13,823 nucleotides of DNA from assembly GCA_903839715.1 (NCBI GenBank), contig CAIMDH010000048.1, forward strand, positions 1 through 13,823, written 5' to 3'. A program made the translations under genes and the position numbers. Numbering within the stretch: position 1 is the stretch's first letter; each line of letters begins with the position of its first letter. Shown here in pieces: positions 7,591 through 13,690 of this stretch. The stretch comes from an uncultured bacterium. GTDB taxonomy: Bacteria; Patescibacteriota; Minisyncoccia; Phycocordibacterales; UBA918. The notes under the pieces were generated by a model. It made no database searches. It was not told the origin of the DNA and saw only the letters and a program-made list of their open reading frames with translations.

Positions 7591-8856
7591 TTAGCAGTTA
7601 GCAATGAGGAAGGTGAGTAGTTGCTCTATGGTACCTTTTTCTTCGGTGCCAAGAGTAAGGTTTTTGGCGGTAAATTCACCTGAGTTGAGTTCGTTGGTGC
7701 CTACTACAATTGTGTATATTACTCCACGCTCAGCAGCATCGGCGATTTTCTTGCCAATTTTTTTTGTGCCAATGTCGGTGGCTACACTAAGACCGCGGAC
7801 GCGTAGTGTTTGAGCTATCTGCTGTGCTGGCAGATTTAGTTCACAGTCGGTTGGGATAATGGTAATTTTTGCGGCTGTGGTCATGATTGAGTCGGGGAGT
7901 AGTTTGTGTGAGAGTAAAAAATCTCGCATGGTGACATCTCCTAATCCAAAACCGACAGCGGAAATGGCGTCATCACTAAACATTGTAGTGAGGTTGTCAA
8001 AACGGCCACCCCCGAGCATTGAACGGTTATTTTTTGGATCGGTGTCGACAATTTCAAAAATGGTACCTGTGTAGTAGTCAAAACCTCGGGCGATGGTGCG
8101 ATCCAACTTGGCATTGTTGATACCAAGTTGACGGAGGCCATCAATCACTTGATTGCTACCAGAATGGTCTTCGACAAGTACAATTACTTTGGCAGCAAGG
8201 AGTACATCGCCTAAGATTTCTTCGAGAGCTTTTTGATATTCATCGGTAGTAATCTTTTTCTTTCGGTCATTGAGTCGCGTAATAGCAGTAATTTTTTCAT
8301 TATCTGTGATGCCGATTTCTCTGTACAAAGTATCCATCTCTGAGCGGTTATTGACGAGAATCTCAAACATGTCGGCACTGGCTCCGAAATCAACCAAGAC
8401 TTGGTAGGCTAGAGCAATTAGTTCGATATCGGCAGTAAAATCATCAGCGCCAAAAATATCGCAGTTGAGTTGCCAGTGCTCACGTAGACGACCGCGTTGT
8501 GGTCGTTCATAACGGAAGAGATTGGGGATAGAGTACCAACGAAGTGGAAACTTGAGATCGCGACGCTTGCTAGCTACCATGCGTGCGACAGTCGGGGTCA
8601 TTTCTGGTCGTAGTGTTACCTCGCGTTCGCCTCGGTCAATAAAGGTGTATGTCTGACCATTGACCATCTCTTCATTTACTGCACCCTTACTTTTATAGAG
8701 TTCTGCTGGTTCTAGTATCGAGGCGTCGTAGCGTTCAAAACCAAAAGATTCGGCTGTCTTGGCCCAGCTTTTAAAAATGAATTGTTGAATTGCAGCATCT
8801 TCTGGGTAGAAGTCACGGACACCTTTATAGGGTTCGGTTGAGAGATTTCCTTTCAT
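7591..8856 (-). CDS. hisS: Histidine--tRNA ligase (HisRS)
   Basis: 421-aa class II aminoacyl-tRNA synthetase charging tRNA-His. Motif 2 is FRYERPQRGRLREHWQ at 114-129. The histidine-specific HisA motif is LDRTIARGFDYYTG at 251-264; R257 matches the catalytic Arg that replaces a metal ion in HisRS. A second His-binding stretch, MLGGGRFDNL, is at 280-289. From about 327 to 421 lies the alpha/beta anticodon-binding domain. Length is typical. The odd point is motif 3: VGFGLGDVT (301-309) has Thr309 where most class II enzymes have the ATP-contacting Arg (GLER in E. coli HisRS). ATG at 8856 has no SD. Minus-strand promoter-like boxes lie in the 36-bp gap to the PH-domain gene. The exonuclease gene follows after 2 bp. 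Confidence 0.96.
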   Translation of the reverse strand: MKGNLSTEPYKGVRDFYPEDAAIQQFIFKSWAKTAESFGFERYDASILEPAELYKSKGAVNEEMVNGQTYTFIDRGEREVTLRPEMTPTVARMVASKRRDLKFPLRWYSIPNLFRYERPQRGRLREHWQLNCDIFGADDFTADIELIALAYQVLVDFGASADMFEILVNNRSEMDTLYREIGITDNEKITAITRLNDRKKKITTDEYQKALEEILGDVLLAAKVIVLVEDHSGSNQVIDGLRQLGINNAKLDRTIARGFDYYTGTIFEIVDTDPKNNRSMLGGGRFDNLTTMFSDDAISAVGFGLGDVTMRDFLLSHKLLPDSIMTTAAKITIIPTDCELNLPAQQIAQTLRVRGLSVATDIGTKKIGKKIADAAERGVIYTIVVGTNELNSGEFTAKNLTLGTEEKGTIEQLLTFLIANC

Positions 8857-8862
8857 AGTTTG

Positions 8863-8891
8863 ATTGTAGTAGAGGTTTTTAGTATACGCAA
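8863..8891 (-). promoter_or_regulatory. Possible hisS promoter(s)
   Basis: On the minus strand TTGCGT (8891-8886) and TACAAT (8868-8863) are 17 bp apart, and TACAAT ends 6 nt before the hisS ATG, consistent with a leaderless transcript. A second box, TATACT (8886-8881), overlaps and would give a leader of about 18 nt. Either may supplement read-through from the genes upstream. Confidence 0.4.
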
Positions 8892-8892
8892 G

Positions 8893-9465
8893 TTAGTCGA
8901 TAATTGCTTGGGCGGCTGCGCCGTGCAGACTCTTCAGGCGTTCATCGGTAGCCTTTTGGATGAGAGCTTGGAGCTCTCGAGGTTCTGGGAGGCCAGTTGA
9001 AGCAAAGTTGTCTTCGCCATTGCCTGCAGTATGGACGTGGACAGTTCCAAAGCCGAGGAGGGTAGGGATGATACCGACTACTTGCGCTTTGATATCCTGG
9101 AGTCTTTCTAAGCGGAAACTACTCACTTTACGATTAAAAAAGTGAATTTGATCAATTACGATAATGCGCCGGTCCGTTATCGCCCATAAGTCCAAAAAGT
9201 AATGTGTCCAAATCATAAAGGCTGATAGTAGTGTAAAGAGTAACCAAAAAGAGATACCAAAAAGAATGATTGGTAAGTGTGTATCAAGATGGAGTGTCTC
9301 AAGGGGTAAGAGATTAGGGATGAGGAGGAGTACAAAACCTCCAAAGAGTGGAAATAAAGCAAAAAAGAGCACACCTAAAATCTCCGCTGTAATTACAAAC
9401 CAGTGTTTTCGTACCACCTTGAGAATTACTTCGCCAGCCTCTAGTTCGATTTTTTCAAACAACAT
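8893..9465 (-). CDS. Bacterial PH-domain (bPH2/YdbS-like) membrane protein
   Basis: 190 aa. Two hydrophobic segments (about 22-51 and 65-89) precede a bacterial pleckstrin-homology domain (about 90-170) with the family signature ITDRRIIVID, then FFNRKVSSFRLERLQDIKA. The domain should face the cytoplasm, where such proteins are thought to bind partners or lipids; no catalytic function is known. Start chosen at ATG 9465, which lies 4 bp after the stop of the small membrane gene and suits translational coupling; in-frame TTG at 9495 would overlap that gene. No SD. The family is broadly distributed and of unknown role. The C-terminal 30 residues are helical and Ala-rich. Confidence 0.82.
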   Translation of the reverse strand: MLFEKIELEAGEVILKVVRKHWFVITAEILGVLFFALFPLFGGFVLLLIPNLLPLETLHLDTHLPIILFGISFWLLFTLLSAFMIWTHYFLDLWAITDRRIIVIDQIHFFNRKVSSFRLERLQDIKAQVVGIIPTLLGFGTVHVHTAGNGEDNFASTGLPEPRELQALIQKATDERLKSLHGAAAQAIID

Positions 9466-9469
9466 ACTG

Positions 9470-9694
9470 TTATATAAATAAAGTAGCAACGCCAAGAATA
9501 GTAATAAGCGGCAGGGTTGTAAAAAGATAGGCTAGGGTGGTAATTCTGCTTACTCCTCCGTCAGTGCTGTACTGACTCCAGTGGAAATACAGTACTGTAG
9601 TAAAAATTAAATATACAGCTACAGCACCATAAAATCCGAATGTTACCAGTGTCTGTACTGGTATAGTAACTGTGTTTTGCAATAATGGCTCCAT
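9470..9694 (-). CDS. Small two-helix membrane protein, unknown function
   Basis: 74 aa. Two hydrophobic segments (about 15-38 and 50-73) are joined by a short polar loop containing HWSQYSTDGG. There is no signal-peptidase site or catalytic motif. I do not recognise the family. It sits between prmC (5 bp after its stop) and the PH-domain membrane gene (4 bp before its ATG), so the three are very likely one transcript, and physical partnership with the PH-domain protein is a reasonable guess. ATG at 9694, no SD, stop TAA. The composition and tight packing support a real gene rather than a chance reading frame. Confidence 0.75.
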   Translation of the reverse strand: MEPLLQNTVTIPVQTLVTFGFYGAVAVYLIFTTVLYFHWSQYSTDGGVSRITTLAYLFTTLPLITILGVATLFI

Positions 9695-9699
9695 GTCGA

Positions 9700-10455
9700 T
9701 TATTGTAGCACTAGTTTTGAAAAGCGAGGGACGTTGTACTGGTCATTGTGGGTAGTAACTAAAAAAAGAGCTGCTCCGAGTGTGTGTATGGCTGCTACTT
9801 GTTCTGGTTCGTGTTCAAGCCAAAGCTGGCCGTGAGCGTGTAAGTGCAGTGGGGCGTCTGCGATTATCCGCGCCAGTACTTCCATGCCGGCGATACCGCC
9901 ATACAGGGCGAGTGCAGGTTCGTTGTTGACGACTGATGCTTCAGTACGGGCCAGAATTTTGTCGATATAGGGTGGATTACTTAAAATAAAATCATACTGA
10001 GGTAATTGGCTGTTATGCAGCGGACTAAAGAGATTGGCGGCATAAATATGGACGCGCTCGGCAGTAATCCTATTGTGTCGACAATTTTTGGCAATGGTGG
10101 GGAGGTGGGCGCTGTCTAATTCACTAAAGTCTACTAGTGTTGTTGGGCAGGTTTTAGCGATTGCTACGCCAATACAGCCACTGCCAGCACAAAGATCGAG
10201 AATGTGAAGCGGGTGATTTTGGGGAGGGTGGGCGTTAATAGCTGCAATAGCCCGTTCAACCCAAAACTCGGTCTCAGGACGAGGGATGAGTGGGTGAGAA
10301 TCGAGGTAAATGGTGGTATTAAAAAAGGGGATTGAACCAATGAGGTAGGCTAAAGGTATTCCAGCTTCTAGTTGAGTGACGTCGGCAAAAAAAGCAGCAC
10401 TTTTTTTGCCATGATATTTTTCCTCAAGTAACCATGCTACTTCTTGACTATTCAT
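9700..10455 (-). CDS. prmC: Release factor glutamine methyltransferase PrmC (HemK)
   Basis: 251-aa class I SAM-dependent methyltransferase that N5-methylates the Gln of the GGQ motif in peptide chain release factors. Family signatures present: PRPETE at 58-63, SAM-binding loop DLCAGSGCIG at 87-96, the catalytic NPPY at 160-163, and EPALALYGG at 179-187. The N-terminal helical, release-factor-binding region is short (about 45 residues), and the protein is somewhat shorter than E. coli PrmC (277 aa). No release factor gene adjoins it here, unlike in many genomes. ATG at 10455 lies 7 nt after a minus-strand TACAAT box, consistent with a leaderless mRNA. It heads the minus-strand run of genes leading to hisS. 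Confidence 0.93.
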   Translation of the reverse strand: MNSQEVAWLLEEKYHGKKSAAFFADVTQLEAGIPLAYLIGSIPFFNTTIYLDSHPLIPRPETEFWVERAIAAINAHPPQNHPLHILDLCAGSGCIGVAIAKTCPTTLVDFSELDSAHLPTIAKNCRHNRITAERVHIYAANLFSPLHNSQLPQYDFILSNPPYIDKILARTEASVVNNEPALALYGGIAGMEVLARIIADAPLHLHAHGQLWLEHEPEQVAAIHTLGAALFLVTTHNDQYNVPRFSKLVLQ

Positions 10456-10462
10456 ATTTATA

Positions 10463-10493
10463 ATTGTACAATATTAGTTGGTTTTTGTACAAT
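10463..10493. promoter_or_regulatory. Symmetrical divergent promoter region with two TTGTACAA palindromes
   Basis: Two 8-bp palindromes TTGTACAA (10464-10471 and 10485-10492) are exactly 21 bp apart, within a repeated 10-mer. On the plus strand TTGTAC (10464-10469) and TACAAT (10488-10493) are separated by 18 bp. On the minus strand TTGTAC (10492-10487) and TACAAT (10468-10463) are also separated by 18 bp, and the latter ends 7 nt before the prmC ATG. Each palindrome could therefore be the -35 of one promoter and the -10 of the other. A two-site operator for a dimeric regulator is the alternative. Confidence 0.5.
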
Positions 10494-10498
10494 AACAT

Positions 10499-10504
10499 TA
10501 AGGA
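10499..10504 (+). promoter_or_regulatory. Shine-Dalgarno AAGGAG deciding the GTG start at 10512
   Basis: AAGGAG lies 7 nt before GTG. It is the only strong, well-spaced Shine-Dalgarno in the window and fixes the start of the 114-aa gene. Confidence 0.7.
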
Positions 10505-10511
10505 GAATACT

Positions 10512-10856
10512 GTGAGTGAACCGCTTTTTTCAGATATCGAAAAAAATAAGTTAGCAGGGTTTAAGGTTGTGTATAAGCACAACCTGGCAGAAGCTAGGAG
10601 GTATGCCTTATGCAGCCTTCAGGCTGCTGAAGCGCTGTCACAAATAATCCGCCTATTCAGTAGTGTGATTGAAAAAATTCGCACCCCAAAGAATGTGACA
10701 TATATTCTCGTGCGACTAAAAGATAATTCTGATATCGACATAAAGTTGGTCTCAGAGGGTATCGAGGGGCAGAAAATAGAATTGAAGGAAAAATTGGATC
10801 TGCTGACATTAAATAACAAACGTAATATAAACAGGTTGCGTAAGAATCTCAGGTAA
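10512..10856 (+). CDS. Hypothetical 114-aa basic, charged protein
   Basis: I do not recognise this family. The protein is soluble, Lys/Arg-rich and likely mostly helical: a region around residues 12-55 (AEARRYALCSLQAAEALSQI) looks amphipathic, followed by a short beta-like stretch (VTYILVRLKDNSDIDIKLV) and a basic helical C-terminus ending NRLRKNLR. The start is the GTG at 10512, with a good Shine-Dalgarno AAGGAG at 10499-10504, 7 nt upstream; the in-frame TTG at 10464 lies inside the promoter region. A clear intrinsic terminator follows 13 bp after the TAA, so it is a monocistronic unit. It stands out from its neighbours by having a strong SD and no known homologue. Two short inverted repeats fall inside it (10564-10585 and 10612-10627). 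It could be a lineage-specific or acquired gene. Confidence 0.7.
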   Translation: MSEPLFSDIEKNKLAGFKVVYKHNLAEARRYALCSLQAAEALSQIIRLFSSVIEKIRTPKNVTYILVRLKDNSDIDIKLVSEGIEGQKIELKEKLDLLTLNNKRNINRLRKNLR

Positions 10857-10869
10857 ATGACAGCAGTTT

Positions 10870-10897
10870 AAAGACCCTCTACTTAGAGGGTCTTTTT
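10870..10897 (+). terminator. Intrinsic terminator of the 114-aa gene
   Basis: An 11-bp stem (10870-10880 with 10885-10895), loop ACTT, ends in a run of T up to 10897. It lies 13 bp past the stop codon. Confidence 0.85.
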
Positions 10898-10935
10898 GTT
10901 GCTCACACCTGCTACCTTATTTGTACACATAAGTC

Positions 10936-10944
10936 TGTTACACT
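10936..10944 (+). promoter_or_regulatory. Extended -10 element (TGtTACACT) for the aldolase gene
   Basis: TG-t-TACACT ends 9 nt before the ATG at 10954 and predicts a leaderless or nearly leaderless mRNA. There is no recognisable -35 at normal spacing. A GGAG at 10949-10952 is too close to the ATG to act as a Shine-Dalgarno. Confidence 0.5.
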
Positions 10945-10953
10945 TAGTGGAGT

Positions 10954-11982
10954 ATGAAAAAGAACACCAAACTTTATGAGACAGTAGCCGCACTAATGGC
11001 CCCAGGAAAAGGTATTTTAGCAGCAGACGAAAGTGACGCTACTGCCGGCAAACGCTTGGCAATGGTGCATTTACCAAACGAACCAGAAAATCGCCAAGAT
11101 TTTCGTGAGATGTTGTTTGCAGCACAAGGTATCGAAGAGTATATATCAGGGGTGATTATGTACGATTCTTCAATTAAGAATTTTACTGACGACGGAGTCC
11201 CGTTCCCTGATGTGTTGACAGCTAAAGGAATTGTTCCTGGAATCAAGGTTGATCTTGGAACGGTTGATCTCTATGGTTTTAAGGGTGAGGTAGTGAGTCA
11301 AGGTCTCGACAATCTGGCTGGACGTTTAGCTGAATACTACGATCTCGGAGCACGTTTTGCTAAGTGGCGCGCAGTAATCACTATTGATGAAGATGAATTA
11401 CCGACTGATGCTGCTATTACTATGAATTGTGTGATATTGGCGCGCTACGCACAAATCGCACAAGCGGCAGGTATTGTACCGATAGTAGAGCCTGAAGTCA
11501 TTTATGCTGGTGATCATAATCTAGCCAAAGCAGAATTGGTTACTACTCGCACTCTGCAGATTCTTTTTCAGACTTTAATGACTTACAGAGTGGACTTGGA
11601 GGGACTTATTCTTAAATCATCGATGGTGTTGGCGGGTGATATGTGTAGTGAGCAGTCTACTTCTGAACAGATAGCTAATGCGACGCTCCGAACCTTCCGT
11701 CTTTCAGTACCACATGAAGTAGGAGGAATTGTCTTCCTTTCTGGTGGACAAACACCAAAGCGCTCAACTCAAAACCTCAATGAAATAGCTAAGCTTGGGC
11801 AACAGCCATGGCCAATAACTTTCTCTTTCTCACGGGCGATTGAAGAGCCTGTACTTTTGGCATGGCAAGGTAAGCCCGAAAACGTACCTGAAGCCCAAAA
11901 AACCTTACTCTATGTGGCTAAGATGAACAGTCTAGCCACCCAAGGTAAGTATGACGCAGCCGCCGATACCGTTTTAAAATAA
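10954..11982 (+). CDS. Class I fructose-bisphosphate aldolase
   Basis: 342-aa cytosolic enzyme cleaving fructose-1,6-bisphosphate to dihydroxyacetone phosphate and glyceraldehyde-3-phosphate through a Schiff base. The sequence matches the eukaryote-like class I family: GILAADES at 20-27 (D25), GIKVD at 96-100 (K98), ARFAKWRAV at 133-141 (K137), VEPEV at 178-182 (E179, E181), the Schiff-base lysine K221 in LILKSSMV (218-225), LSGGQ at 262-266 and the phosphate-binding SFSRA (R294). The C-terminus ends at about the family length but lacks the terminal Tyr of animal aldolases. ATG at 10954 follows an extended -10 by 9 nt. It ends in TAA, 16 bp before a terminator shared with convergent rpmG. The gene is monocistronic. 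Confidence 0.95.
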   Translation: MKKNTKLYETVAALMAPGKGILAADESDATAGKRLAMVHLPNEPENRQDFREMLFAAQGIEEYISGVIMYDSSIKNFTDDGVPFPDVLTAKGIVPGIKVDLGTVDLYGFKGEVVSQGLDNLAGRLAEYYDLGARFAKWRAVITIDEDELPTDAAITMNCVILARYAQIAQAAGIVPIVEPEVIYAGDHNLAKAELVTTRTLQILFQTLMTYRVDLEGLILKSSMVLAGDMCSEQSTSEQIANATLRTFRLSVPHEVGGIVFLSGGQTPKRSTQNLNEIAKLGQQPWPITFSFSRAIEEPVLLAWQGKPENVPEAQKTLLYVAKMNSLATQGKYDAAADTVLK

Positions 11983-11998
11983 TTTAGATACACCTCAC

Positions 11999-12039
11999 AA
12001 GTAACAAAAAACCTCCCATTGGGAGGTTTTTTGTTACTT
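11999..12039. terminator. Bidirectional terminator with 20-bp perfect arms, shared by aldolase and rpmG
   Basis: Bases 11999-12018 are the exact reverse complement of 12020-12039, with one central base. The core is a short GC stem flanked by six A on the left and six T on the right; the symmetry continues 7 bp beyond the tracts on each side. The right arm contains the rpmG stop codon (12034-12036). Confidence 0.88.
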
Positions 12040-12213
12040 CTTTTGCTTGTAGACAGTGTGTGTCTTTGAGACTGGATTGAACTTTTTGGTCTCGTATTTC
12101 TTACTTGGATCCTTCTTTACCTTATTATTAAAGCGAGTGTAGTACGTGTGTCCTTTGCCGACGCCATTCTTGTCGCCTACTGAAACCAATTTGATGAGTA
12201 AATCTTGTGACAT
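12034..12213 (-). CDS. rpmG: 50S ribosomal protein bL33
   Basis: 59 aa, component of the large ribosomal subunit near the E site. It matches bL33 in length and pattern: LIKLVSVG at 6-13, GHTYYTRFN at 21-29, ETKKFNP at 41-47 and the C-terminal KTHTVYKQKK. There are no cysteines, so this is the zinc-independent (C-minus) form. ATG at 12213 is chosen: a full promoter on the minus strand ends 10 nt upstream, and upstream in-frame extension to 12318 would cross that promoter. A GGAG lies 5-6 nt before the ATG but overlaps the predicted transcription start, so the mRNA is probably leaderless or has only a few leader bases. The gene is convergent with aldolase, and its stop codon is inside the shared terminator. 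Confidence 0.92.
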   Translation of the reverse strand: MSQDLLIKLVSVGDKNGVGKGHTYYTRFNNKVKKDPSKKYETKKFNPVSKTHTVYKQKK

Positions 12214-12223
12214 AGTGGCTCCG

Positions 12224-12252
12224 ATTCTAGCAAAAAAACCAATATACGTCAA
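12224..12252 (-). promoter_or_regulatory. Sigma70-type promoter of rpmG
   Basis: On the minus strand TTGACG (12252-12247) and TAGAAT (12229-12224) are separated by 17 bp, and TGC precedes TAGAAT, making an extended -10. It is the best promoter in the window. The -10 ends 10 nt before the ATG at 12213, so a leader of about 4 nt is expected. Confidence 0.7.
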
Positions 12253-12361
12253 TGTTATAGACATATAGATATCTTTAAGGTCAAAATTTAGGTTTATTGG
12301 TCGAAATACTAGTGTCAAAAGACAAATGATGCCAGTTCAAAATGAATTATTTGTTGTAGTT

Positions 12362-12377
12362 AACAGTTATAACTGTT
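12362..12377. repeat. 16-bp perfect palindrome AACAGTTATAACTGTT
   Basis: Self-complementary over 16 bases, in the gap between rpmG and the glycosyltransferase, 88 bp before the ATG at 12466. It is AT-rich with no U-tract and no GC stem, so it looks more like a binding site for a dimeric regulator than a terminator. Confidence 0.45.
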
Positions 12378-12403
12378 GTTTAAAAGGAATGACGAAGTTG
12401 GTG

Positions 12404-12412
12404 TGGTACTAT
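12404..12412 (+). promoter_or_regulatory. Possible extended -10 (TGgTACTAT) for the glycosyltransferase gene
   Basis: TG-g-TACTAT would start a transcript about 47 nt before the ATG at 12466. A weaker alternative, TTTACC (12429-12434), 17 bp, TTTATT (12452-12457), ends 8 nt before the ATG and would fit the leaderless pattern. Confidence 0.3.
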
Positions 12413-12465
12413 TTAGGAAAGCTGCTATTTTACCAGTGGGTAAAGTTGTAGTTTATTTCTTTTTC

Positions 12466-13689
12466 ATGAGAGTACTCACTTTTGGCTGGGACTTTCCACC
12501 GTCTCGGAACGGTGGTTTGGGTGTTGCGTGTTTTGGATTAACTCGCGAATTAATGCATTCCGGCGTTGAAGTTATCTTCGTGCTCCCCAAAAGCCAAGAA
12601 GTAATTGGTGAACCACGCTTTGTGTTTGCAGATACCGCGCGTCGAGTGAAGGTGCGTCAGGTAGAGTCATACCTCAAGCCTTACCAGTCAGGAACCAGTG
12701 AAGTACACTATATTGAGTCATATGACAGACAAGGCCGACCGGTGATTAAGTCACGCACTATTATTGAGGAGGCGCATCGATTTGCTCACCAGGCTTCACT
12801 AATTGCGCAGGAGGAGACTTTTGATATCATCCACGCTCACGACTGGACATCATATTTGGCCGGAGTGGCTGCTAAAATTGTAAGTGGAAAGCCTCTAATC
12901 CTCCACGTGCATGCCACATCATTTGACCAGGCTGCAGGTAATAATGTTGATCCTACCATCTACAAAATTGAACGAGAGGCATTTGATGCAGCTGATAAGA
13001 TTGTGACAGTGAGCGCACTCACTAAGAATATTATCGTTGAAAAGCATCACGTCGATCCACAAAAAATCGAAGTAGTACATAATGGTTGTGATACAACAGA
13101 GCCAGTACGACATGAACCAACTCTGGCCGGATTAAAAGCGCAAAATAAAAAAATTATTTTATATCACGGTCGAATAACAATTCAAAAAGGTGTCGACTAT
13201 TTTATTAAAGCAGCCAGACGAGTGGTCGATATGGATCCGAGTGTCGTATTTGTTATATCGGGTTGGGGTGATATGACTACTCAAATAATCAATCAGGTAG
13301 GGGAGCTTGGTCTCTCTCAACATGTTATTTTTGCTGGCGCACTCTGGGAAGAAGAGCGTGACCGTATGTACCAGAGCGCTGACTTGGTAGTTATGCCTTC
13401 AGTATCAGAACCATTCGGTCTAGTGCCACTTGAGGCTTTGCAACACGGTACCGCATCATTAATCAGTAAACAGTCTGGTGTCGGTGAGGTGCTTACACAC
13501 GCGCTTAAAGTCGATTTTTGGGACACTGAAGATATGGCAAATAAGATACTGGCGGCACTGCGCTATCCTGTCATGCGACATCAGATCGTGAGTGAAGGGA
13601 AGCGCGAACTACAAAAAATGTCGTGGCGTGAAGCCGCGGCAAAAACCTATCGACTCTATAAGAATTTGTTACAATATCTCACACCATAA
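12466..13689 (+). CDS. GT4-family glycosyltransferase, glycogen/starch synthase-like
   Basis: 407-aa GT-B fold enzyme. The N-terminal domain opens with FGWDFPPSRNGGLGVACFG; GGLG (16-19) is the acceptor/nucleotide loop of glycogen/starch synthase-like enzymes. HAHDW is at 123-127. The C-terminal domain has GRITIQKG at 235-242 (R236 and K241 bind the sugar-nucleotide diphosphate) and the E-x7-E motif from E315 (EPFGLVPLE) to E323. It probably extends an alpha-1,4-glucan from ADP- or UDP-glucose; this specificity is inferred from the GGLG opening and from the GH57 gene starting 1 bp after its stop. ATG at 12466 is chosen because the protein family begins MRVLTFGW; the TTG at 12376 lies inside a palindrome and would add a non-homologous tail. 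No SD. Other GT4 specificities cannot be excluded. Confidence 0.88.
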   Translation: MRVLTFGWDFPPSRNGGLGVACFGLTRELMHSGVEVIFVLPKSQEVIGEPRFVFADTARRVKVRQVESYLKPYQSGTSEVHYIESYDRQGRPVIKSRTIIEEAHRFAHQASLIAQEETFDIIHAHDWTSYLAGVAAKIVSGKPLILHVHATSFDQAAGNNVDPTIYKIEREAFDAADKIVTVSALTKNIIVEKHHVDPQKIEVVHNGCDTTEPVRHEPTLAGLKAQNKKIILYHGRITIQKGVDYFIKAARRVVDMDPSVVFVISGWGDMTTQIINQVGELGLSQHVIFAGALWEEERDRMYQSADLVVMPSVSEPFGLVPLEALQHGTASLISKQSGVGEVLTHALKVDFWDTEDMANKILAALRYPVMRHQIVSEGKRELQKMSWREAAAKTYRLYKNLLQYLTP

Positions 13690-13690
13690 T

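Noticed and set aside
9466..9495. TTG at 9495 as start of the PH-domain protein
   Set aside because: It would overlap the upstream small membrane gene by 26 bp; ATG 9465 sits 4 bp after that gene's stop.
10596..10605. AGGAGG followed by ATG inside the 114-aa gene as a second start
   Set aside because: Only 1 nt separates AGGAGG from the ATG, it is out of frame with the gene, and no sensible product follows.
12214..12318. Upstream extension of bL33 to 12318
   Set aside because: It crosses a strong minus-strand promoter, and the family begins near the chosen ATG.
12376..12465. TTG at 12376 as start of the glycosyltransferase
   Set aside because: The added 30 residues do not resemble the family N-terminus, and the codon lies at the edge of a 16-bp palindrome. 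ATG 12466 begins the expected MRVLTFGW.
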